Origin: Chitinophagaceae bacterium
GTDB lineage: Bacteria > Bacteroidota > Bacteroidia > Chitinophagales > Chitinophagaceae
Direction of reading: 5' to 3'
Assembly (NCBI GenBank): GCA_016787135.1
Contig: JAEUVK010000195.1
Span: 1-64,000 of the forward strand
Length of the DNA stretch: 64,000 bases
In this document: in pieces, positions 27,557-35,370 of the stretch
Numbering within the stretch: the stretch's first letter is position 1
How the letters are laid out: every line of letters starts with the position of its first letter
Position numbers and translations under genes: made by a program
Notes under the pieces: model-generated
Told to the model about the DNA's origin: nothing
What the model saw: the letters and a program-made list of their open reading frames with translations, nothing else
Databases searched by the model: none

Positions 27557-28201
27557 TTAACTCCAAATCTCCCTTATCCTTTTCCTGCTGACTACTCTCA
27601 CTTCAATGAGATGCGCCGCTTCAATCAATTTATGCAGGAGTTGCGATATACGAGTAAGGTTCAGTTCGGGATCAAGACTATGATAAGCCGTGGCGGAAAG
27701 GGCGTATTGCTGCAGGTCTTTTAGAATGGCAAACCATTCTTTCCTGTTTTGATATGCGGTCACTTTGCAGAATGCATGAAAAGGGTCAGTGAATTCTTTG
27801 CGACTAAGATGACGCGGAAAGAAGTGCCAGGGTCCCTCATGCCGGTGCCAGCCGCAGTAAAGATGATAGCTGCTCAGCCTAAGGCAGCATACCATTTCTT
27901 CTTTGGTAAGCACCGCTTTTTCTCTGCCAGAATTTTCCTTCAACATTTCAAAAGCCACGCCGAGCAGTTCTTTTGTTTTGTCAATAAAATAAACCAGTTC
28001 CCCGGGTGAACGACCCTTATACAGCACACCTGTTGCAGTGGCATTGATAGCTGATTTCAGTATGGTCAGCGCCTGGCGCAGCGACCAACAGGAGAAATAA
28101 TCACCAATGACTTTAAGACCATGTTTTGCTTTATTCATAAAAGAAGGATTGAGCGTTCTGCCTAAGCGCACAACTGTTGAAAAAATGCTTAACAGGCACA
28201 A
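27557..28201 (-). CDS. hypothetical helical protein next to XRE regulator
   Basis: A 214-residue, mostly helical, cytoplasmic protein with several Cys, His and Trp (YHLYCGWHRHEGPWHFFPRH). I do not recognise the family. An internal Met at 28138 (MNKAKHGLKVIGDYF) is an equally good start, since the first 21 residues look unlike the rest. It is divergent from the XRE gene and shares a 120-base intergenic region with it, so control by that regulator is likely. It marks the left shoulder of the AT-rich accessory segment. Confidence 0.55.
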   Translation of the reverse strand: MCLLSIFSTVVRLGRTLNPSFMNKAKHGLKVIGDYFSCWSLRQALTILKSAINATATGVLYKGRSPGELVYFIDKTKELLGVAFEMLKENSGREKAVLTKEEMVCCLRLSSYHLYCGWHRHEGPWHFFPRHLSRKEFTDPFHAFCKVTAYQNRKEWFAILKDLQQYALSATAYHSLDPELNLTRISQLLHKLIEAAHLIEVRVVSRKRIREIWS

Positions 28202-28204
28202 GAT

Positions 28205-28242
28205 AATGCTTTTAAATATTTATTTAATACTAAACAAGCATT
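28205..28242. promoter_or_regulatory. inverted repeat in divergent promoter region, candidate XRE operator
   Basis: AATGCTT at 28205-28211 is matched by AAGCATT at 28236-28242 across an AT-rich spacer with TATTTAATAC. It lies between the minus-strand gene ending upstream and the XRE gene starting at 28323. The position and symmetry suit an autoregulatory operator, but this is a weak, inferred call. Confidence 0.3.
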
Positions 28243-28322
28243 TTTTTATGCCCTACGGGCAATCCAGGCAGCGATATCATTTTCGGGATAACTGCTTATT
28301 TTGGTGATGACAATGATATACC

Positions 28323-28547
28323 ATGGCGAAAAAAGTATTGGAAAAGAAAGTATTCAACAGAATTAAGGCAGTGATTGCAGAGAAAGGAAGAACGAATAAC
28401 TGGCTGGCAGAAGAACTGGGCATGAACCCAACCACCATTTCCAAATGGTGCCGCAACCAGATGCAACCCACGGTGGAAACCCTATTTAATATTGCTGAGG
28501 CCCTGGAAGTGGATGTAAGGGAATTGCTGGTATCTACCCGGAAGTGA
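28323..28547 (+). CDS. XRE-family helix-turn-helix regulator
   Basis: A 74-residue single-domain HTH protein. The HTH_3 pattern is plain: IKAVIAEKGRTNNWLAEELG, MNPTTISKWCRNQ, and NIAEALEVDVRELL. Small proteins of this type regulate restriction-modification or mobile-element genes in Bacteroidota. No methyltransferase is nearby. Fifty bases after its stop lies the four-copy 11-bp tandem repeat, a possible binding array. Confidence 0.85.
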   Translation: MAKKVLEKKVFNRIKAVIAEKGRTNNWLAEELGMNPTTISKWCRNQMQPTVETLFNIAEALEVDVRELLVSTRK

Positions 28548-28596
28548 GTATGCCTTAGTCATTCCGCCATTATGACCGATCTATACACTCCGAACG

Positions 28597-28640
28597 CTTT
28601 ATCCATGCTTTATCCATACTTTATCTATGCACTATCCATA
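28597..28640 (+). repeat. four tandem 11-bp repeats (CTTTATCCATR)
   Basis: The copies are CTTTATCCATG, CTTTATCCATA, CTTTATCTATG and CACTATCCATA, end to end. The period is about one helical turn, so a protein bound to each unit would line up on one DNA face. The rest of 28641-28936 holds no gene that I can see; it contains an AT-rich stretch with AAAATATTT twice at 28872-28890. Confidence 0.8.
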
Positions 28641-28936
28641 GAGGTAAAATGAAGGAAACCGGTCTTATTTGTGACAGGACGGCATCGTAGAAGCCCGTTA
28701 AGTTAAAGCAGCTATCAAAGAGTATCTGTTGTTCCGATACTGGCTGACACGCATCGAGGCGTAGCTAATCTTGTATCTAGCTACAGACAGGAATCAGGGC
28801 TGAGGAATTTAATTTTGATAGTTGACTGTTTATCAAAACTTAAGTTGAAAAGAAGGACAAAAAAAATCTAAAAAATATTTCAAAATATTTTCACCCATAA
28901 GGGGGAGATAATATAAAGACGATATATAACTTCCTG

Positions 28937-29200
28937 TTACGAAAGTGGGCTAAGGTCTATCTCTAACCCTTCCAATGCCGAAGGGTAATTGCTTTTTGTA
29001 TAGTTATATGTTTCATTGAATTTATTTTTTGCGACCTGTAACTCCCTTTTCCTTTTCCCGAAGTTATCAATTTGAGTTTTATCAATAAACATCGCAACGT
29101 TAAGTGTATCACTAGACAATTCTTTGCTGGCATTATTATATGCTATCTCTTTTTTAAGAACATCTTGGCTGAGTTCTATCAAATGTTGCCTGTAATCCAT
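28937..29200 (-). CDS. small hypothetical helical protein
   Basis: The product is about 87 residues from the Met of MDYRQHLIELSQ; seven more residues are possible upstream. It is charged and helical, with a predicted coiled-coil-like stretch (NFGKRKRELQVAKNKFNETY). No family recognised. It has no signal peptide. It lies in the AT-rich accessory segment, divergent from the DUF6876 gene. Confidence 0.45.
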   Translation of the reverse strand: MDYRQHLIELSQDVLKKEIAYNNASKELSSDTLNVAMFIDKTQIDNFGKRKRELQVAKNKFNETYNYTKSNYPSALEGLEIDLSPLS

Positions 29201-29408
29201 GCTAAAAATGTTTATATACAATTTACGAAGAATTTAGGGATTTTAATGGGATGCTGCTTGAATGAAACCAGCTTTTAACATTCCGAAAACATGGCTGTAT
29301 AACCGCTTATAATGTAAGATCAAATGGTGTGGTTGAGTCCGTGTATCCCAGAACATATTTTAATGGTGATAAATGAATACAGTTTTTCACTTTTAAAATT
29401 TAATAAAC

Positions 29409-29753
29409 ATGATCAAAAATGCCAACAGTCAGTTATCGCAGTACAATGCCACCGACCATTACCATAAATATATATGTGGTATGGTTCTTACAGATGGCGC
29501 AAAAGCACTCGCAGAAATGTTTGAGTGCTTTTGGTTTTTAGATATCATCTGTTCTTATCATCCCACATTACTGGAACATGAATTCCAAACATGGCGCTTA
29601 GTCGTGAACGAAGATCAGTCTGCATTTGTTGAAGGGACGGATGGCAATGAAAATACTTTGATTCAGCAGAAGGTTGAGTACACAGACTTCAAAGCCAGGG
29701 AGGCCACTGTCTGGGTAGAAGGACTGGTGATACTGCTACCATCGGAACATTGA
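29409..29753 (+). CDS. DUF6876 family protein
   Basis: The 114-residue protein matches my memory of DUF6876 well: LSQYNATDHYHKYICGMVLTDG, then ALAEMFECFWFLDIICSYH, EFQTWRLVVNEDQSA, and a C-terminal WVEGLVILLPSEH. The family has no known function. It occurs often on plasmids, integrative elements and islands, so its presence supports an accessory origin for this segment. A hairpin terminator follows. Confidence 0.7.
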   Translation: MIKNANSQLSQYNATDHYHKYICGMVLTDGAKALAEMFECFWFLDIICSYHPTLLEHEFQTWRLVVNEDQSAFVEGTDGNENTLIQQKVEYTDFKAREATVWVEGLVILLPSEH

Positions 29754-29778
29754 TGAAGTAGGTTTATTAAACTTTGGG

Positions 29779-29807
29779 CCCTGCAAAGGCAGGGTTTCAT
29801 TTTTTAG
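29779..29807 (+). terminator. hairpin terminator after DUF6876 gene
   Basis: The stem CCCTGC/GCAGGG with loop AAAG is followed by TTTCATTTTTT. The T-rich end overlaps the stop codon of the convergent minus-strand gene. Confidence 0.55.
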
Positions 29808-30687
29808 CTTTTTCCCAGTCAAAAGTACCATCAAATTCCTTTTCCTTTGAAACTTTTCCATTTACTGGAATATTGATATTGTGTAAGTACCATTGATCGT
29901 TTCGAGTTAATTGGATAATAAATTCATATTTTTTTACTTCAGAGTTTATAAGGTTTACATAGTAATAGAAGCCGACAAAATAGATATTTAATTCATAGGA
30001 CTCCAACAAATTAAGCCATTCTTGCTCCCCAAATTCAGAAGTCGGCCAAGGCACTTTCTTTTTTATAAGATGACTATTTCCAGTAATAAAAATATTTGTC
30101 GGTATAGATTTGCGAAACAAATCTTTCAACTCGCGAGTACTTCTTGGGCTAGTAAATGTTATTACACTAAAACCATGAGTAATTTTTATTGGAACTTTAC
30201 CCATGTTTTTTATTGTATATTCTATTTCCATGGGCCAATCGGCAATTGTCTTATCATATGGCATTATTTCAATTTGTAGCCAAGGTTTGTTTACTAAATC
30301 AAATTGCTTTCTTTGTTCAACTAATGAGTTCAACTGTACATCAGCAGTAACTTTGGCATAAGTTGCTAGCTCAAATGCTGCCTTAGTAGAAGAGTCGGCA
30401 GCAGCTAACATTTTTTGATTAATTTCTTGGGATATTTTACTTGCCGAATCGTTTGATGCATTTGATTTTTCTACTAATGAAAGTGATCTGTTTGTTGATT
30501 TTAGTGAGTAATAGGATATGATTACTGAGACTAAAGACGCAATCGAAGCTAGTGCTATAAATGCTAATTCGAATGTTCTGTGATTGATGTACTTCTTTTT
30601 TTGTTCCTTCCATCTTTCCTTTTTTATTTGTTTAATTTCAATATTATCAGGAACAAATGGGTTGTTAGGTTTTGATTTTTCTTCCAT
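29797..30687 (-). CDS. single-pass membrane protein with coiled coil, island operon gene 7
   Basis: The 296-residue protein has a charged N-terminal 35 residues. One membrane segment follows (about 37-60, FELAFIALASIASLVSVIISYY), then a coiled-coil-like stretch (about 64-125, rich in Ser, Ala, Lys). The C-terminal beta-rich domain begins NKPWLQIEIMPYD and contains YTIKNMGKVPIKI. No named family. It is the last gene of a seven-gene minus-strand operon, 31 bases after the 103-residue gene. A membrane-anchored effector or sensor is conceivable but unproven. Confidence 0.6.
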   Translation of the reverse strand: MEEKSKPNNPFVPDNIEIKQIKKERWKEQKKKYINHRTFELAFIALASIASLVSVIISYYSLKSTNRSLSLVEKSNASNDSASKISQEINQKMLAAADSSTKAAFELATYAKVTADVQLNSLVEQRKQFDLVNKPWLQIEIMPYDKTIADWPMEIEYTIKNMGKVPIKITHGFSVITFTSPRSTRELKDLFRKSIPTNIFITGNSHLIKKKVPWPTSEFGEQEWLNLLESYELNIYFVGFYYYVNLINSEVKKYEFIIQLTRNDQWYLHNINIPVNGKVSKEKEFDGTFDWEKAKK

Positions 30688-30718
30688 ACAAAGGTGGTAA
30701 GGTGGGTTAAGCAGCGTG

Positions 30719-31030
30719 TCAGTTTGTAAATCTAGGGGTTTCGTCTTCCTTAATTTTCAAAATTTTATTTGCAATATCTATTGCAATTTTTGAATCTTCC
30801 TTTTGTCTTACATTAATAATATTCTTTTTAGCATCTAAAGTTTGGTAATTTGAATATACTCCCCATTGGCCATTTTCTAACTCAAAGGATGGGTTAATAA
30901 ATGGTTGTGGTTTTATGGTGGAATGTATTTGTAGAGTTGTGACATTAACTACATCGCCGTCAAACTCAAGATTAAATTGAACTTCAAAACTTCCTTCATT
31001 AAAATCTAATTGGAATCTTTGGTGTGTCAT
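30719..31030 (-). CDS. small hypothetical protein, island operon gene 6
   Basis: A 103-residue cytoplasmic protein with a beta-rich front (FQLDFNEGSFEVQFNLEFDG) and a helical tail (SKIAIDIANKILKIKEDE). No family recognised. It begins 25 bases after the preceding operon gene and probably shares its transcript. Confidence 0.5.
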   Translation of the reverse strand: MTHQRFQLDFNEGSFEVQFNLEFDGDVVNVTTLQIHSTIKPQPFINPSFELENGQWGVYSNYQTLDAKKNIINVRQKEDSKIAIDIANKILKIKEDETPRFTN

Positions 31031-31055
31031 ATTTATGTTTTTGAGTGATAAAATA

Positions 31056-31358
31056 TCAATATCTTCTCTTTATCTGATAATCTAACTCATCCTGAATATA
31101 CATAATTGCCATTGCTGCACTTTGGTCGTCTAATTGGAAAGTGAAATTGATGGCCGTGATCTTCCAAGGATTCGTCTTCTTGATCAATATCTTTTCCATT
31201 GTCATTTCTTTTTTCCCGCCAGTGAGTTTGAACCGAATCACTTGTTCAGAAGTATAAAGCACTTCAACCTGCATCCGGAACTTCCTTTCCATCCGAAACA
31301 CATTTACCAAAATTTCAAACTTATCCCCCACATTAGGAAGCGGCTTGTTCATAATCAT
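31056..31358 (-). CDS. small hypothetical protein overlapping the SRAP gene, island operon gene 5
   Basis: A 100-residue beta-rich protein (FEILVNVFRMERKFRMQVEV, KLTGGKKEMTMEKILI). Its start overlaps the end of the SRAP gene by 26 bases in another frame, which implies translational coupling. A second ATG two codons later is possible. Function unknown; the coupling suggests it works with the SRAP protein. Confidence 0.6.
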   Translation of the reverse strand: MIMNKPLPNVGDKFEILVNVFRMERKFRMQVEVLYTSEQVIRFKLTGGKKEMTMEKILIKKTNPWKITAINFTFQLDDQSAAMAIMYIQDELDYQIKRRY

Positions 31359-32103
31359 ATTCTTTAGTTGGGTCTTCTGCCGTTAAAAAATCCTTTGCCA
31401 CAGTCCACGCCGTCATTCCTTCAGATGGATATTGAAAGGAAGCAATTTCCTTAATCCGCTTTTCATCCAAATCACCAAAAAGCCATTCATAGGCCAGTTC
31501 TTCCGTCAATATCACAGGCATCCTTTCTTTATTATTGTGAATCTTTGCCATCAGTTCATTGGCCTTTGTAGTGACAATTGCAAACGTGTCCGCTGATTGT
31601 TGCCTTTCTACATTTTCCCACTCCCTGCACACACCTGCCATAAAGAAATACTCAGGCCTATCCTTTAATGTAATGCAATAAGGGATTTCTTCTGTTGCTT
31701 TTAATAACTGACCTTTTGCGCCAAACTTTGGCCTGTGCTGCCATTCAAAGAAGTAAGAAGATAACACAAGCACCCGACCATGTTCTGTGCCTTGGCGGTA
31801 CATAGATAGTCTTCCCTTATCATTGACAAACAGGTTTTCACTTTTGGCATTTAGCCAGGTATTTTTAATCCGGGAATTCTTCAAGTCATTAGCATCATGA
31901 ATAAAGGAAGGAATGTACTCCCAATGCATATTCACAATTTCAAAATCCTTCTTCCCGAAAATAGGTTTTATGACAGGCCAATCCCTATAATCAAAACCAC
32001 TTTGAGCAGGACGGTTTATGCGTAGATTTTTCAACTCCTTTTCTATTGCGATAAGCCTGATAAACTCAGCTCTTGAAACTCTGCATCCGTTATAGTAGCA
32101 CAT
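31333..32103 (-). CDS. SRAP-domain protein (HMCES/YedK family), island operon gene 4
   Basis: The 256-residue protein is a SOS-response-associated peptidase (SRAP) family member. Such proteins use the amino-terminal Cys2 to form a thiazolidine crosslink with abasic sites in single-stranded DNA. The key residues are present: Cys2 in MCYYNGC, Asn85 in WLNAKSENLF, Glu120 in SSYFFEWQ, and His189 in AKIHNNKERMPVIL. The MCYY start differs from the usual MCGR. It begins two bases after the stop of the HEPN-like gene and overlaps the next gene. In its family context it may protect, or act on, DNA damaged by another system component. Confidence 0.85.
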   Translation of the reverse strand: MCYYNGCRVSRAEFIRLIAIEKELKNLRINRPAQSGFDYRDWPVIKPIFGKKDFEIVNMHWEYIPSFIHDANDLKNSRIKNTWLNAKSENLFVNDKGRLSMYRQGTEHGRVLVLSSYFFEWQHRPKFGAKGQLLKATEEIPYCITLKDRPEYFFMAGVCREWENVERQQSADTFAIVTTKANELMAKIHNNKERMPVILTEELAYEWLFGDLDEKRIKEIASFQYPSEGMTAWTVAKDFLTAEDPTKEYDYEQAAS

Positions 32104-32105
32104 AA

Positions 32106-33038
32106 TTATTTTTTTGTAATACTGTAGTCAAATCGCTGAACAATTAAAGCTGATTCTATAATGAAGTCAAACATAAACTGAATATGTTCTTCGGTCACTC
32201 CTAAAGGATCACCCATCGTAACTATGGGGTCGTCGAACGATTCATACACTGGCGGGGTTAAAAATTTAAATTTTGTGTATTTTCTGAAGTCAAGACCTAA
32301 TCCAATGATATTTAGGGATTCTGATATGTTGTCAAAATTTTCATCATATTGCTTCGTAACTTTATCAATATGATCAGTTATAGGGTAAAGGGATTCTTTA
32401 ATTTCTTTATTACGGATTTGACCAACATTTACGTGATGAAACCCCCATGTTGTTATGCCGGTGTAGTTGTAACCAAATTCAGCACGCTTCTTCCTATTAT
32501 CAGATTGAATTAGGCGGTAAAATGCCATTGTTAGTCCAATAATTCCGCTTTTCTTATCATTTTCTTTAAAAGATTTGTCAGCGTCGATAACTCTTTGCCT
32601 GATTTCAGGAAAAGTGATTAAATCATACAATGAAATATCATTAAAGTCGATTTCAAAAACTATTTTTGTGTTTTCTTCAAAAAATAGGGTAGCGACTCCT
32701 TTGCACTCTTCGATTTCTACCTGTGCTGGAATCTGAAAGCTATGTTTTAGGTTATTCCGTCTTGTATTTATTTTTTCAACAGAAGCAGCCAAAGTGAGTT
32801 CAGGGAGTATTGTGAAATAATCCATAAGAAAAATCTGTTGCTTTCCTATAATAGATTTTTTGTCTTTTTCGCTGATCCCTTTTTTTAAACATGCTAAATT
32901 CATAAACCAATCTATCGCATCATGAAACGAAAGAACTGATGTGTAAGCAATTATTTCTGGTTGTTTTGATTGTTCAACACCAGCTTTATATAGATACTTT
33001 ATGTAAGCTAACCTTTTAAGAATGTCTTCTTTAGTCAT
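32106..33038 (-). CDS. hypothetical protein with HEPN-like motif, island operon gene 3
   Basis: The 310-residue protein has a helical N-terminal 110 residues. A helix with AYTSVLSFHDAIDWFMNLA is followed by a helix ending NTRRNNLKHSF. R94-NNLK-H99 matches the R-polar-X3-H pattern of HEPN ribonucleases. The rest is mixed and unassigned, with a second helical part (GIIGLTMAFYRLIQSDN). Its ATG overlaps the stop of the upstream gene by one base (TAATG), and the SRAP gene follows two bases after its own stop. HEPN nuclease activity is inferred from the motif and helix pattern only. It could be a HEPN-like fold without activity. Confidence 0.55.
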   Translation of the reverse strand: MTKEDILKRLAYIKYLYKAGVEQSKQPEIIAYTSVLSFHDAIDWFMNLACLKKGISEKDKKSIIGKQQIFLMDYFTILPELTLAASVEKINTRRNNLKHSFQIPAQVEIEECKGVATLFFEENTKIVFEIDFNDISLYDLITFPEIRQRVIDADKSFKENDKKSGIIGLTMAFYRLIQSDNRKKRAEFGYNYTGITTWGFHHVNVGQIRNKEIKESLYPITDHIDKVTKQYDENFDNISESLNIIGLGLDFRKYTKFKFLTPPVYESFDDPIVTMGDPLGVTEEHIQFMFDFIIESALIVQRFDYSITKK

Positions 33039-33979
33039 TATGATTGTGAATTGAATTCTTGATTTGTATGATAGATGTATGCAATTTCCTTTCCCGGCAA
33101 ATTTCCTTCTTCCTTTAAAAGGTTCATTACAGAAGTTCCGATTCTTAAAAAGTTAGACGATAGGCTTAAAGCTAATGGAACATTATTAGTAAAGAAAGCG
33201 GTGCCAGCAGCTGCCACAATTTCAAGCGTAGAAAAAGTTGATTTGATCTTATGCCTTTCGTAACTCCTTTTGTAATCAAGATACAAGTACTCATATTTGT
33301 CCTTTATTTCAGCGGGCGTGAAGTTTGATCTAGCTATTTCATTTATCCAATTTATCAATGCCAAATACTGCAAACGGGTATCTTCATCACTTCTGAAGTC
33401 AATGATTTGTTCCCATGGAGTATTTTCATCAGGTTCGGGAATGTTTGCCAAAATAAAATGAACAACCTGTTTTTTTTTGCCTATATCAACGGAAACTTCG
33501 TCAGATTTAAGTATTGGGTAATATTCAGCTTCTTCATCTTTCTTAGACAATGCTACAGCATCAACTCGTGCTTGAATATCATGGACTTTAAATGTTGCCT
33601 GAAGTCTTTGACGCACAATTTCCTGATCGACATTAAACAAACTGGATTGATTTTCAGTTCTCTTTCTAAGGCCTTCTAAATAATCATTGAGAAATTGTAA
33701 TTCATTTTCGGAAGTAATGTCCGATTTAGTTGCAGGCGTGCTATCGAATTCTACAAAAACTTTCTGATCAATTAAATAGTCAAACAATTTTAATTCTTCT
33801 CTTAACATTAGTACTATCTCTCTATTTTTCACATCATCTTGAATAACTTCGGGTGCCACGCTTTTGACAAGCGACTTCTTAAAATATATTTTATCAAAAA
33901 GGAGGGACAGCTTTTTCAATTCACTATTGTCTTTATAGTGGTAAAAGTTAGGTGTCCAATAAACGGCATTCTTTCCCAT
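33038..33979 (-). CDS. hypothetical 313-residue protein, island operon gene 2
   Basis: Starts MGKNAVYWTPNFYHYKDN. The N-terminal half is mixed and acidic. The C-terminal third has a mildly hydrophobic segment (LEIVAAAGTAFFTNNVPLALSLSSNFL) that could be one membrane helix or a buried core. No family recognised with confidence. It overlaps the upstream small gene and is joined by TAATG to the HEPN-like gene. Tight coupling suggests equal production of this protein and the HEPN-like one, as for toxin/partner pairs. Confidence 0.6.
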   Translation of the reverse strand: MGKNAVYWTPNFYHYKDNSELKKLSLLFDKIYFKKSLVKSVAPEVIQDDVKNREIVLMLREELKLFDYLIDQKVFVEFDSTPATKSDITSENELQFLNDYLEGLRKRTENQSSLFNVDQEIVRQRLQATFKVHDIQARVDAVALSKKDEEAEYYPILKSDEVSVDIGKKKQVVHFILANIPEPDENTPWEQIIDFRSDEDTRLQYLALINWINEIARSNFTPAEIKDKYEYLYLDYKRSYERHKIKSTFSTLEIVAAAGTAFFTNNVPLALSLSSNFLRIGTSVMNLLKEEGNLPGKEIAYIYHTNQEFNSQS

Positions 33980-34221
33980 AAGATTTTGTTTAAAAAAATT
34001 ACAACATTTCCTTTTATTAACTGCTTATACTTCTTCACAGCATCACATTCATTTGACAGCATCTGCACTTCAATACTGATAAACCTTTGTTTGTAATAAG
34101 ACATAGCTCTCTGTTTCATCTGTTGATATACCCGATCAATATCCCGCTGTTCAAAGAAACGAATTCCCTGCACTAGCTTATATCTGCCGCTTGTCAATAT
34201 CACAACCCGATAATAAGGCAT
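33916..34221 (-). CDS. small hypothetical protein, first gene of the island operon
   Basis: About 101 residues from the Met of MPYYRVVILTSGRYKLVQGI; an upstream Met adds six residues. The front is a beta-strand pattern, followed by a basic helix (DIDRVYQQMKQRAMSYYKQR). The last 20 residues overlap the next gene by 64 bases in another frame. I do not recognise a named family. It is the first gene of the minus-strand operon and is divergent from the membrane protein gene at 34297. Confidence 0.5.
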   Translation of the reverse strand: MPYYRVVILTSGRYKLVQGIRFFEQRDIDRVYQQMKQRAMSYYKQRFISIEVQMLSNECDAVKKYKQLIKGNVVIFLNKILWERMPFIGHLTFTTIKTIVN

Positions 34222-34276
34222 ACAGTAAAGATAAATCAAAGAAAGATATCATGCTAAGTTGTTTAGTAACTTTTTG

Positions 34277-34284
34277 TATATTTG
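34277..34284 (+). promoter_or_regulatory. Bacteroidota-type -7 promoter element
   Basis: TATATTTG fits the TANNTTTG consensus and lies 13 bases before the ATG at 34297. A TTG at 34259-34261 could be the -33 element, though the gap is shorter than usual. The minus-strand operon promoter should lie in the same short intergenic region. Confidence 0.35.
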
Positions 34285-34296
34285 CTAAAAACCGTT

Positions 34297-35046
34297 ATGT
34301 CATCAGAAAACAAGCCACGGGACATTGATTATGTTTTCAAATTGTTTTCCCTTTCCTACGTTCTGATCACTTTTATCGGCCTGATTTACAATTTTTTTTA
34401 CTATCGGTCTTTTGGAATCATAATAACCCAATATGTCGATTTAGGAGAAGTATTGACACTATTCACTCCATTGCTAACAAATTTCTTTTTTGTGATGGTC
34501 TTTTTCTGGATACCAATAACCTTTATTATGCGGGGTTTTGTAAACAGTTTATCTGATGAAGCCAGACGTAATAATTTTCGTAAAATTTGGCTGTTTTATC
34601 TTTGTATTTTTTTGATTGTTTCGCTTGTCGCTTATATCGTTTCTTATTGGTATCCTTCCAGTAAAAGAGTGGCAGAATTGTTCTTGGCGGCCGGAATTGC
34701 AATTTGTGCACCCGGATGTTTGGATATGTTCTTCGACTATTTAAGCTCGTTATTTAAAATCAGCATCCCAAAGATTTTGAGTGAAATTTTCATTCTGTTA
34801 GTTCTGCTTGTTTCAGTCACGGTTAAAGCTGTTTCAACCGAAATAGACAAAGTAAACAGAAGGGTTTTTAGTAAATCTTATGAGCTAACTTTTAAAAATG
34901 GCGATGCTAAGGTAGTGACCGATAGTAATGTTGTCTTTTTAGGACGAACAAGGAATTATATTTTTATCCATGAATTAAATTCCAAAAGTTCAAGAGTTAT
35001 AAATGCAGATGATGTAAAAGAAGTAGTTATTAAATCCGTTCAATGA
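34297..35046 (+). CDS. five-pass membrane protein, hypothetical
   Basis: The protein is about 249 residues from the ATG of MSSENKPRDIDYVF; five upstream codons would put the start inside the promoter element. Five hydrophobic segments are visible, such as LSYVLITFIGLIYNFFYY, FFFVMVFFWIPITFIM and LFYLCIFLIVSLVAYIVSY. A soluble tail of about 60 residues is beta-rich (YELTFKNGDAKVVTD, YIFIHELNSKSSRVI). No family recognised. It is divergent from the SRAP/HEPN-like operon and may belong to the same module. Confidence 0.6.
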   Translation: MSSENKPRDIDYVFKLFSLSYVLITFIGLIYNFFYYRSFGIIITQYVDLGEVLTLFTPLLTNFFFVMVFFWIPITFIMRGFVNSLSDEARRNNFRKIWLFYLCIFLIVSLVAYIVSYWYPSSKRVAELFLAAGIAICAPGCLDMFFDYLSSLFKISIPKILSEIFILLVLLVSVTVKAVSTEIDKVNRRVFSKSYELTFKNGDAKVVTDSNVVFLGRTRNYIFIHELNSKSSRVINADDVKEVVIKSVQ

Positions 35047-35213
35047 AAGATAGCTGGTTCTACAAAGCCTTAGTCGGCAAGAAGTCCTTTGGTGAACATT
35101 GAAGAATCCTGGCTAATTCATTTAAGTGCAGTACCTTTGTAAAAGTTCTTTTTTTGATATACTAAAGGCAATAGTGCCGAAAGAATATACTGATTAAATC
35201 TTTTCATTATTAA

Positions 35214-35306
35214 TTGAAAAAGTATATCAGACTAATTAAAGCAGTTACAGGCTTACTGTATGCAATCGCTGCTTTACTATTATCATTGGCTGCGATAATA
35301 GATTAA
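35214..35306 (+). CDS. candidate 30-residue membrane microprotein (TTG start)
   Basis: The frame opens with TTG and encodes two or three basic residues followed by one hydrophobic helix (AVTGLLYAIAALLLSLAAII), then stops. The design of basic start plus one membrane span is typical of single-pass microproteins and type I toxins. A strong hairpin terminator begins 32 bases later. There is no clear ribosome-binding site and the start is not ATG, so the call is tentative. Confidence 0.35.
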   Translation: MKKYIRLIKAVTGLLYAIAALLLSLAAIID

Positions 35307-35337
35307 TCAAAAGCTATTATAAGTCATTTGATTCAAA

Positions 35338-35370
35338 CCCTGTCACGAAAGTGTACAGGGTTTTTATTTT
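35338..35370 (+). terminator. Rho-independent terminator after the microprotein frame
   Basis: CCCTGTCAC, loop GAAA, then GTGTACAGGG forms a long stem with one bulge, followed by TTTTTATTTTTG. Its presence implies a transcript ends here, coming either from the membrane protein gene at 34297 or from the short frame at 35214. Confidence 0.75.

Noticed and set aside
28597..28640. Tandem 11-bp repeats as a CRISPR array
   Set aside because: Units are contiguous without spacers and too short.
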